The notes beneath the pieces were generated by a model. It searched no databases. It saw nothing but the letters and a program-made list of their open reading frames with translations, and was not told the DNA's origin. A program made the translations under genes and the position numbers. Positions 54,983 through 64,000 of a stretch of 64,000 nt of DNA are shown here, one piece after another (position 1 is the stretch's first letter; every line of letters starts with the position of its first letter). Origin of the DNA: Podospora comata (lineage: Eukaryota > Ascomycota > Sordariomycetes > Sordariales > Podosporaceae); assembly GCA_017354895.1 (NCBI GenBank), contig CP071496.1:1984001-2048000 (forward strand). The letters are read 5' to 3'.

Positions 54983-57076
54983 TTTTGCGGTCAAGTTGAT
55001 GGTGAGGGTTGTAGTTGTTGTTGTGGTGGTTGGTGAAGGGGAATAGCTGATCGTTGCTGGCTGGATCAGGTCGTAAAAGCTTTGCCTGAGCTCTGCTCGT
55101 GTCTTTTTTTTTGGTCGGCAGCCGCAGTTGTAGTCTCGCCCCGGCTGCTGTCAGTCTCGGGCGCGGGTTTGTTTTGTTAGCGGACCGCTGAGTTGGAGCT
55201 CAGGTTTCTGTCGCAAAGTGGTCTCTGGTTATCGGCTGCTCAATTTTGTTTGCCACCAGTGGGTTTGGAGTAGGGAGAAGTAGTAAGATACCTCATCGAA
55301 AACCCGCCAGGACTCGGGGGAGGGGGGCCAGTAGGAACAATGTCCAAAATATGTCGAGACCCGAAGGTTGTGGGGAAGGGAAGTGTCAGAGCCTAGATTG
55401 TGACGCGCTCCGAGTCGCGGCGATATGGGGTAATTGGGAGCTTTGATGCCTGTTTACTGCGAGGACGAATTTGGAACTGGGCACCAAGGCAACCACGGCA
55501 CCCCGCATTTTCTGTCCAACAACCCCGCCATTCAGGGGTTGGAAATTACAACCCTAACCCTCTATCAGTCACTTGTACGAGTGACAGCTTTTGAGGCGGT
55601 GTTTGTTCCTGGCAGGCAGTGGCAGGTAACCTCAGTGTCAAAAATCGACTGATCTTGCAGCTTGAGAACATGAAATCCGCAAAGCGGTGTTTGGTAGGCG
55701 AAACCTCATGGTTTAGAAAGATAAGGCGCACGCTCGGCAGCCATGTTTCCCCCTCCAACGGATTACGTCTTTGTAACTTTGTCAATACCAAGGCATCTGA
55801 TGATATTCAGTTGGCCTTGGAAAATGGCCATTATTGTTCGAAGAATAGTTGAAAGGGCACGTTCTATATTTTCAAAAGCCCTGGCTCCATGTCGGAGTCT
55901 CTGCTTTTACTGTTCATAACGGCTAGATAACTTTCATGCCTACCAAGTTCAGTTCTCTTATGAGCAACTGAGGAAGCCATATTCCTACATAGTAGACAAC
56001 CATGGGAGATGGGTTCAGGGCCCGCGGGGGTTGGAAGAAATGGTTTCATTTGTCCGAAAGGATATTGGAGCGTTGAGCTGGGCGGTTAAGGTGACAAGAA
56101 GAGGAAAATGCCATAAGATGGAATCTAGAACAAGCAGCTATCAGAATAAAAATAGGAAAGAAAGAATACTAGAGTATAATGCCAAGAGAAAAGTGAAGGC
56201 TTCTCCCTACAAACTCTATCCTCCCCCCCCCCTCACCGCCGTGAGTTGTGCTTTTGTGAACTGCGAAATGTCTCTGAAAAGTTAGGTGCTCCTTGCATTT
56301 CATGTATCTTCCTGAGCCTGTCATAATTGTAAAACATGTGTAAAAGGATTGGTGGTCAACAGGGTCTCTTGAGCAACGAGATGTGGTTGTAGCAGAAGAA
56401 GAGCCGTAAGATTGGGGGTACCGTGCTCAGCAGGCGTCAAGTATTTATGAGAGGTTGCCTGCCCTAGCAGCAAGAGAAGAAGTCGTCTATCACGGTTAAA
56501 ATTGATTGCGAAACATCATAGGTAGGACTCACGCTGGCCATACCAATGAGGCCAGCAGAACATCTGCCTCCTGCTTAACGAGGTGTATGTATTAGATCTG
56601 CCATATACTTCTCAACAGCCCCAGTACCCTCGCACAACACCCTCATGGTCAAGTAGTAAGGGCATTGGCGCTGCCACCTGCCCACCCCTCAAAGCCCCGA
56701 GTTCGATTCGAAGTAAAACGCGAGGGTTTTCGTAGCCAGGTCACCTTCCGCAGAATAATGTCGGGGTCGCCTGGTGAGCTTGGCTGTTTCGTTGATCTTC
56801 CAAAGATCGACTACCTTACGTCTTGATCCTTTACTTTTGCTCAGCCGTCTACCTATGTGTCTATTTTGCCGGTTTTGTCGAATCGACGCAAGAGAGAATG
56901 GGAGAGTTGTCAAAGAGGAACGAAAAGCAAGTCTTGAAAAGGTAGATGGAAAGGGCAATAGTCTGTTTTCCATACTTTGCTGTGCAACCTATTTGTAGAA
57001 AATGGATCACCTCCACTTCTCATTCAGCAACTCACCGCTGTCATGTCTTATGTAGTAATCGTGCTTTGTATTTCAT
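54983..57076. other. Intergenic region with no clear gene
   Basis: About 2.1 kb between the SNF2 gene start and the YRB30 stop. The part at 55860-56300 is more AT-rich. A tRNA-like fragment lies at 56641-56730. Short frames here show no recognisable domains. Confidence 0.45.
56641..56730 (+). other. tRNA-like fragment (A box and B box)
   Basis: A TGGTCAAGTAGTAAGGGC segment resembles an A box, and GAGTTCGATTCG about 45 bases downstream resembles a B box. CCCTC and GAGGG could pair at the ends. The T-stem is broken and no anticodon arm can be assigned, so it is at best a tRNA remnant or tRNA-derived repeat. Confidence 0.3.
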
Positions 57077-59166
57077 CTACCTACCCGTCCTCTTAACCCC
57101 CAACTCCTTCCCAGGCTCCGACTCGACATCCCCATCATCATACGGATCAAACCCCATCCTCCTCTTTGCCTGATCCTTTATCCTCCGCGCCATCTCACCC
57201 GCATAGCCAGTGGTGGTGGTGTTTTGCAAGAAATGCATCGTAAAGTCATCCGGGATCGCCAAGTGGGAGACCTGCTGGGACTCTTGGAGGCTCGTGAGCC
57301 GTATCAGCATCTCCAGCAGCGACAGGGAAGACGTGACGGCGTCAAACGGAGACCTTGGCATATCTTGTTGTTGTGATGATGGGTTTCTTCTCTCAATGTC
57401 GCGACTTGTTTGGCGGATGGGAGACCCGGCAGGGGAGTCAGAGTGGAGCGAGATTTGTCTAAATTGCCGCATCAGGTTGGTGTCGGCCGAGAGGCTGTTG
57501 TTGGCAAGGTGGTGGTTGTCGGCTGAGAAACCTCTTTGGGGCGAGCCAATACTGCTGTCTTCTTCGTCTGCTGTCTCTGAGCCCAAATCATCGCCGTCGC
57601 CGTCCATGTAGACCTCTAGAGCCAACCACTCCGGGTCAAGGTGAGGCGGTAAATTCGTCGAGTTTGGGTGATTTTGACCGTCAAACCGATCTGGTGACAG
57701 ATGGCTCTCTTCCCACAACTGACGATCAATCTCGTCTTGGTCGTCAGACTCGTCATCCGAATACCCATGGTTGACGATGCCTGACTGAGCAGACGCTTGC
57801 TGCGGCATTTCGTGCGGTGAGACCATGCTGAGGTCTCGTTTCAGCAACAAGACTGGATTGTTGTATCCATTCTCTGCGTCGCCGATGTTGAGTATGACTC
57901 CGGTGTCTGTGTAGAAGATCTTGGAGAACTGATGGATCGGTATGGCCTCGCGAATGCCTGCCATCCTTACACCCTCAAACTCCTTAGGCTTGAAGCCATG
58001 TTCCTTGTCGTCGTGCATACGTCCATCGTCCAGATCTTCAATGATCTCCAAGTGGTAACTGTATCCATTGGCCGGTCCATTAAACCCTGCCTTGTGGTTA
58101 TGGCCATTCAGGGTACAGTACCCATGCAGGGAATCAAATGTACAGCCCATGGGTGTCCGCAAGAGACGTACCCTGGCCTTGTGCATGACTTCTTGCCAGA
58201 TTGGCTTCCTGTCGGACTCTCCTATCCCGTAGGGAACCTCATTTGAGTTTTCTGTGCCATTTCCCCCATCGGCTGATCTGCTTCCTGAGGATTCGACAAG
58301 TTGTAGGGCCGAAGGCGAGCCATTCTTGGCCATGTTTCCATTTCGCTCCTGGTGCTTATCGTTCTGTGTTTCAACTTGGGAGTGGCCGACAAAGAGCATG
58401 TACAAAGTCAGTGTGAACGACGGGCCAACCTGAATCGGCTGCGTCCCGTTAAAGTGCAAATCCCCAAAAGAAACCAAGGTGCTAGCTTGCATGAGCCTCG
58501 ATGGAGAAAAGGTAGCTTCGCGAGGGTTCATGGGCGTCGACATATTCTCACCAGAGGCAGTGATGGCCAGCTGAATGAAGGGAATATCTCGGTCGATCCT
58601 GTCCAATAGGCGTTTGATATCGCTGAGTATCATGGTCAGTTCGGCATGGTGAGCCTCTGTCATCCGAGGACGGCGGCCGTCCCCAGAGGCCTCCTCCTCG
58701 GCGGCGGCATTCTGAAGACGCTTCCCAAGACGGACAATCTCTCGGTGTAACGAAGATGCTAATGGTTGGGCTGCATCGAGAAATGAGTTTCCACGGCCAG
58801 ACCTGGCGATAGGGTGTTAGTGAGGGCACGTGTGAAAGTGACTCCTCGAGTAAGGGAGGATCTCTTGGCTGACGTACTTGAGAAGGATCAGGTCGATGGC
58901 AGGGGACACAATCTGTGAGTCGAATATCAGTCAAATTAGTCTTGTGTAACAGAGAGATAGAGAGAGAGGTGCCTGGGAGATCCAACCTTGATTTTTGTGC
59001 TGAGGAGCTTTTGCAGAGATTTGAGCTCTGCATAGACCGGCTTATCATCGACTGTCTTGAGCAGGCGGGCGCATTGCTGAACGGCATACTTGGACGTGAG
59101 GGCAATCCCGGATTTGATGGCGAAGTTGACCGTCTGGTATCCGAGGTTGGCTAAAAGTGCGTCCAT
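57077..59166 (-). CDS. YRB30: Ran-GTP-binding protein YRB30
   Basis: Fungal-specific protein that binds Ran-GTP and inhibits its GAP-stimulated hydrolysis in yeast. Exons are 59166-58987, 58912-58878 and 58802-57077 (646 residues). The start MDALLANLGYQTVNFAIKSG and ALTSKYAVQQCARLL are typical of the family. Splicing restores IVSPAIDLILLKSGRGNSFLDAA. The donor of the first intron (GTTGGA) is weak, but the acceptor and phase fit. The conserved domain covers roughly residues 1-400 (LHREIVRLGKRLQ, ADLTMILSDIKRLLD-like helix, GPSFTLTLYMLFVGHSQ, MGCTFDSLHGYCTLNGHNH). The C-terminal third is acidic, Ser-rich and disordered, ending in a basic stretch. Confidence 0.88.
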
Positions 59167-59822
59167 CGTCTCTCACTGTCCATTGCTTCATTTGAAAGAA
59201 GTAAACATTAACTATTTCTATGACTGCTACTAGACTCGATCCATGCTCTGGTCAGGCAGACTCCAGAAGGCCCCCGTCAGGCAGCTTGTTTTACTCTTCT
59301 GGCTGCGGTGAACCATCTGCCGCTTAGAATTGTTGTTTAGTCGCACTGTGCGGATGTTGTTGGAACAGCCCCCTGTAACCAGTTCCAATCTTTGTGGATA
59401 AGGCCCAGGAACCGCAAGGACAATGCCGATAAGAGTGGGGCTAACAGTGCGAGCGATCAGCCATCTCACTGTCCACCTAACTCAAACCCTCTTCCCCGCC
59501 GTGGCCGCCACAATCAACCAGGCAATGGTGGGGCAGCGACCAGCAAATCTTCCCGACTTCTTCTCCTTCGATCACCTGAAGAAGCCTTCTTGACTCACAG
59601 GTGTCCCATCAGGTACGGCGCAAGCCCATTTTGTTCTCGAGATGACTCATCAGAGAATCCAGAAGCTAACTTGGTTCTAGTCACGAGGCGTTGTCGCAGA
59701 GCCCAGCGCAGTCCGAATTCGCATTTTGTCGCAGTTTAAAAACGTTGACGCCCGCGACCCCGCCAATCTCCCTAGACATCACGAGAAGCCCTTTCGTAGA
59801 ACACCGCTGAACCACGGTCAAA
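59167..59822. promoter_or_regulatory. Divergent promoter of YRB30 and SUP35
   Basis: A 656-bp gap between divergent start codons. It contains the SUP35 leader with a probable intron (59613-59680). Confidence 0.55.
59613..59680 (+). other. Predicted 5' UTR intron of SUP35
   Basis: Donor GTACGG after CATCAG, branch-like GCTAACTT and acceptor TTCTAG, 68 nt long. It ends about 140 bases before the start codon. It is non-coding, so no frame tests it. Confidence 0.5.
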
Positions 59823-62076
59823 ATGTCCAACAACGTTCAAGAATCGTGGGAGGATGATGCCTCCGCCCACGACGAGAACCTGGCGCGCCAGACTCAGCAA
59901 ATGAACCTCAACCAGCAGGGTGGTTTCCGCCCCGGTGCTGCCTCTTTCCAGCCAACAGCCCAGACCTTCCAGCCTGGCCAGGGCTACGGTGGTTACAACC
60001 AGTATAACCAGCAGCAGCAATACTATGGCGGCCAAGGCCAGGGATACTATGGTCAATATGGCCAGCAAGGGCAAGGCTACGGGCAGGGGTACGGTGGTGT
60101 TTACGGTCAAAACCAGGGCGGCTACAACCAGGGACAAGGTTACGGTCAATGGCAAGGCTACCAGCAGCAACAGCAGCAACAACAATACCAGTACCAGCCT
60201 CAGCAACAGCAGAACCAGCAACAGGCCCCCAAGCCTACTCCCACCATCGTAAAGAGGCCAGCTCAGCCAGCCCTGGGCGAAACTTCCAAGCCAGCGCCCG
60301 CCAAGGACATTGGTGCAAAGGTATTGAGCATTGGAGGCGACGCGAAGCCCAAGGCCAAGGTACTCTCGATCGGCAATCCTGCGCCCGCTAAAGACGAGGC
60401 GCCCAAGGCCAAGGTGCTTTCGATTGGCAACCCTGCGCCCGCGAAGGAGGAACCCAAGACGGAGGAGACGAAGAAGCAGGAGGCGAAGAATGAGGGCACC
60501 GCCCAGGCGGCTCAGAAGGTTGCTGCGGCCAAGGCGGTAGAGAAGACGGATTCTCAGGCGGCTAGCGGAAAGACTTCGCCAGCTCCCTCTTCTGGCCGTT
60601 CCAGCCCGTCCCGCGCCGCGGCCGCTAAGGCTGCTGCTCGCGACGCCGATGCTGTCGAGAAGGAGCAGAGCGCCGATGTCGATGACGAGACTCTCAAGGA
60701 AGTCTACGGAAAGGAGCACGTCAACATCATCTTCATCGGTCACGTCGATGCTGGCAAGAGTACTCTTGGTGGTGCCATTCTCTACGTCACCGGCATGGTT
60801 GACCAGAGAACACTCGACAAGTATAAGAGAGACGCCAAGGAGATGGGCCGTGAGACCTGGTATCTCTCCTGGGCTCTTGATCTGACCAACGAGGAACGTT
60901 CCAAGGGCAAGACCGTCGAGGTTGGCCGTGGTTTCTTCGAGACAGACAAGCGCAGATACAGTATCTTGGATGCTCCCGGCCACAAGACCTATGTCCCCAA
61001 CATGATCGGTGGTGCTTCGCAGGCCGATGTTGGTATTCTCGTCATTTCTGCCCGCAAGGGTGAGTACGAGACCGGTTTCGAGAAGGGCGGTCAGACCAGA
61101 GAGCACGCCATGTTGGCCAAGACTCAGGGTGTGAACAAGCTCATTGTTGCCATCAACAAGATGGACGACCCTACTGTCAACTGGTCCCACGAGCGTTACC
61201 TCGAGTGCACCACCAAGCTCCAGCAATTCTTGAAGGGCACTGGCTACAACCTTAAGACGGATGTCTTCTTCATGCCCATTGCTGCTCAGCAGACCATGGG
61301 TATCAAGGACCGCGTGCCGAAGGACGTCTGCCCCTGGTATGACGGGCCCTCGCTTCTCGAGTACCTTGATAACATGAAGGCTCTGGAGCGCAAGATCAAC
61401 GCGCCTTTCATGATGGCCGTTGCCGGCAAGTACCGTGACATGGGCACCATGATCGAGGGTAAGATCGAGGCCGGTGTGATCAAGAAGGGCATGAGCGTCA
61501 TCATGATGCCCAACAGGCAGTCGGTCGACATTGCGGCCGTCTACGGCGAGACGGAAGACGAAGTGAACCTCGCCCAGTGTGGTGACCAGGTTCGTCTCCG
61601 TCTCCGCGGCATTGAAGAGGAAGAGATCATGCCCGGTTTCGTCCTCTGCTCGCCCAAGCGCTTGGTGCACAACGTTGCCCAGTTCGAGGCCCAGATCCGC
61701 ATTCTTGACCTCAAGAGCATTCTCACTGCCGGCTTCAACTGTGTGCTGCACGTCCACGCTGCCATTGAGGAGGTCACTTTTGCGGCTCTGCTGCACAAGC
61801 TGCAGAAGGGTACCAACAGGAAGAGCAAGCTGCCGCCATCCCATGCCAAGAAGGGTGACAGCATCATTGCCCGTCTGCAGGTGACTGGCGGTGCTGGGTC
61901 GGTGTGCGTGGAGAGGTTTGAGGATTACCCCCAGATGGGTCGTTTCACTCTGCGTGATCAGGTATGTTTTTGAGCCCTTCTGATTATACGGTGTTTAACT
62001 GTCGCTGATATGTCTATAGGGTCAAACCATTGCCATTGGCAAGATCACCAAGCTCATTACTGAGGATACTGCTTAA
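59823..62076 (+). CDS. SUP35: Translation release factor eRF3
   Basis: GTPase that works with eRF1 in translation termination. Exons are 59823-61961 and 62020-62076 (731 residues), with donor GTATGT and acceptor TATAG. The last exon supplies the terminal beta strand GQTIAIGKITKLITED. The N domain (about residues 1-145) is rich in Gln, Gly, Tyr and Asn, with many QGYG, NQGG and polyQ stretches, as in prion-forming yeast Sup35. The middle domain (145-290) is Lys/Glu/Ala-rich and has three AKVLSIG repeats. The C domain begins near 290 and carries the GTPase motifs GHVDAGKST (G1), DAPGHKTYVPNM (G3) and NKMDDPT (G4), then beta-barrel domains. It is slightly longer than yeast Sup35. Confidence 0.97.
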
Positions 62077-62895
62077 ACTGGGAACGAAAAGAAAAATACG
62101 GATGAATCCTGGCTTGTTGTGAGCAGGGCGTAGTGGATGCTGGTTTTGGGTTCAAGTGGTATCCTCTATGAATTATGTCAAGGCTAGCTTCTATGATAGA
62201 TTTGGCCTTTTGCTTTTTTTTTTTTTGGGGAATGCGAAAAGTGCTTTTGTTTGATCATATATGCTCAACTGTGTGCGAGACTGCCGCATGTTTTTATGAA
62301 GGGATATAGACGGGCATACGGGATAGGGATAGGGATCTAGCGTGGAGGACGAAGCAGGGGTTGTTCCGTTGGTATGAAGGTATTGATGATTAATGCTAAG
62401 GATGTCGATACAGCTGGAGGGTTGTTACACGTTAGGGTTACAGAGATATATATAAGGCAGGCAATATGGATTCTTTTCTTCTAATGCACTTTGTTGGGTG
62501 GCCATCGTGAAGAGCGCAGGGCAATGGTGTGTATGTGAGGTATGTTTGAAGGCGGGGCTCGTCCCCTCTCGGGTGTGGACTCGGGGTGCTTGTGCATTGC
62601 ATATTGACGACTACACTTAAGGGAAAAAGTGGCAAAAGGATTGGAAATCAGAAATTGATCCCCTGAGGTTTTTGAAAAGGAGAACGGAAAAGGGGAACCG
62701 AAAGGTGAGTGAGTCACTAGGATAGATAGATATCTGCCTGCCTGGTTTGGACTGGAGGCAGGCATGACGGTAGGACTTGAACCCCGCTTGGTGAACCTCA
62801 TCGTCCGTCAATATCTCAACTTGACGTTTGTTTTCATGACACTTTTGTTTGTGGACTTTACTTACATTCAAAAGCTCATAGATTGTCATTTCACA
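62077..62895. other. Intergenic region between SUP35 and the SDR gene
   Basis: Holds the SUP35 3' UTR (with a T run at 62214-62226) and the SDR promoter. A 46-bp stretch (62765-62810) has complementary TGACGG ends and a B-box-like GGTTCAAGTCC on the minus strand, but it is too short for a tRNA. No gene called. Confidence 0.5.
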
Positions 62896-63985
62896 ATGTC
62901 AACCACCACACCACCCCCAGCTCCGGCGGCCCCAGCAGCAACAACGGCACCGAATGCCGCTGCCGCCGCCAACCCAGACCCAGTATCCCAACTCTTCTCC
63001 GTCAAAGGCATCGTAGCCCTCATCACAGGAGGCGGCACCGGTATCCTACCTATCTCCACCCTCCCTTACTCATGTGACCATGTATTAACCAACCCTCATA
63101 GGAATCGGCCTCATCCTCACCCGCACCCTCGCCCTCGGGGGCGCATCAAGGATCTACATCCTCGGCCGCCGGCTTCCCGTTCTTCAATCCGCCGCGACGT
63201 CTGTCAACGCCCTCGTCGGCAAGAACGTAGTAATCCCTCTATACTGCGACATCACCTCCCGCATCTCCATCTCGTCCACCGTTTCTGTCATCTCCTCCGA
63301 CCTAGGCTACATCAACCTCCTGATCTGCAACGCTGGCATCGGCGGCCCGCAAGTCCTCCTTTCTTCCACCACCCCGAACTCCCTGGAAGAGTTCCAACAA
63401 CAGCAGATGGACACCGTGGCTGGCTGGGAGGAAACAATGAGGGCAAACGTGACAGGGGTGTGGTTCACAGCCATGGGGTTCTTGTCGCTGTTGGAAAAAG
63501 GGAATCATACGGAATGGGGAAAGGGGGGTGTGAGCTCTCAGGTTATTGTTGTGAGCTCAATTGCTGGGTTTAATAAAAAGGCACCCGGGGGTTGGGCGTA
63601 TGGGGCGAGCAAGGCGGCGGCTACGCATGTGGGTAAGATGTTGAGTGGGTTGGTTACTGAGTGGGGGATGAGGGCCAATGTTGTTTGTCCGGGGTGTGAG
63701 TTTTACCTTGACCACTTGGTGTTGGGGAGATTGGGCCGCTGACAGGAAATAGTGTTCCCGAGTGAGATGGCGGCGCCGATTGTGGAAGCGGCTGGGGGGT
63801 CGATGACGGGGGGTGGGGTGATTCCCCTGGATAAGAGCGTTGTTCCTTTGGGGAGGATGGGAGATGAGAAGGATATGGCGGGGCAGATTTTGTATTTGGC
63901 TTCGAGGGCGGGGGCGTATTGTAATGGGAATGTGGTTTTGGTCGATGGGGGGAGGTTGGGGACTTTTCCCAGTGCTGGGTATTAG
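62896..63985 (+). CDS. Short-chain dehydrogenase/reductase
   Basis: NAD(P)-dependent oxidoreductase of the classical SDR family; the substrate is unknown. Exons are 62896-63040, 63102-63695 and 63753-63985 (323 residues). The first intron splits the cofactor motif and splicing restores GGGTGIGLI (TGxxxGxG type). Other family signatures are CNAGIGG (NNAG type), the Ser of VVSSIAGF and the catalytic Tyr-Lys pair in YGASK near residue 224, then VCPGLFPSEM across the second intron. The N-terminal 30 residues are Ala/Pro/Thr-rich. A sequence resembling fungal SDRs with a VVLVDGGRLGTFPSAGY ending closes the protein, so it appears complete just before the window edge. Confidence 0.92.
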
Positions 63986-64000
63986 GGGGGATACCTCGGG

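Noticed and set aside
59772-61844. 690-residue open frame on the minus strand opposite SUP35
   Set aside because: It is a shadow of the strongly biased codons of SUP35. Its sequence is Leu/Val-rich without any domain, and the sense strand encodes an unmistakable eRF3.
62765-62810. Possible tRNA on the minus strand, with a B box and paired TGACGG ends
   Set aside because: Only about 46 nt long, with no A box, D-arm or anticodon arm. A chance hairpin is likelier.

Overview
The window reads as euchromatic nuclear DNA of a filamentous ascomycete, most likely a Sordariomycete of the order Sordariales (Podospora, Chaetomium or Neurospora-like). The evidence is short introns (about 49-94 nt) with GTANGT-type donors and CTAAC/CTGAC branch points, GC-rich third positions, pyrimidine-rich leaders, a fungal gene set with complex I assembly (IND1) and peroxin 11, and large non-coding gaps. 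Genus and species cannot be fixed from the sequence alone. I annotate 21 protein genes, one intact tRNA, one degenerate tRNA-like locus plus a weaker tRNA-like fragment, one MITE and several tandem repeats.

Layout. 0.8-8.7 kb: a TCO89-type TORC1 subunit gene with an apparent frameshift (+), a long universal stress protein gene (-), and mitochondrial ribosomal protein uS7m (-). 8.7-16.3 kb: mostly non-coding, holding one small three-exon dsRNA-binding-like gene (-). 16.3-26 kb: nitronate monooxygenase (+), PEX11 (+), a type III polyketide synthase (+) and a two-membrane-segment coiled-coil protein of unknown function (+). 26-32.7 kb: a degenerate tRNA, Tudor protein SPF30 (-), ribosome-biogenesis factor BFR2 (-), IND1 (+) and a small four-helix membrane protein (+). 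34-43.7 kb: poly(A)-binding protein PAB1 (-), HECT ubiquitin ligase HUL5 (+), PP2A activator PTPA/RRD (+). 43.78-44.16 kb: a 378-bp MITE between convergent genes. 44.2-49.9 kb: divergent alpha-mannosidases of families GH125 (-) and GH92 (+) with tRNA-Gly(UCC) between them, then a 21-bp minisatellite. 50.5-64 kb: an EFM7/NNT1-like methyltransferase (+), a SNF2-family ATPase (-), YRB30 Ran-binding protein (-), eRF3/SUP35 with a prion-like N-terminus (+), and a short-chain dehydrogenase (+).

Functional themes. Most genes are core eukaryotic functions placed singly. There is no operon and no convincing multi-gene biosynthetic cluster. Two groupings deserve attention. The GH125/GH92 pair could act together on alpha-mannan, because one enzyme removes alpha-1,6 and the other typically alpha-1,2 mannose. 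PAB1 and SUP35 physically interact in other eukaryotes and lie 23 kb apart. I found no previously undescribed multi-gene system. The most novel-looking items are the MITE with its phased 21-bp internal repeat, the orphan coiled-coil membrane protein, the small dsRNA-binding-like protein and the lone type III polyketide synthase with a duplicated acidic tail. Exon boundaries were chosen by splice signals, and every spliced model keeps a complete reading frame. None has been checked against transcripts.
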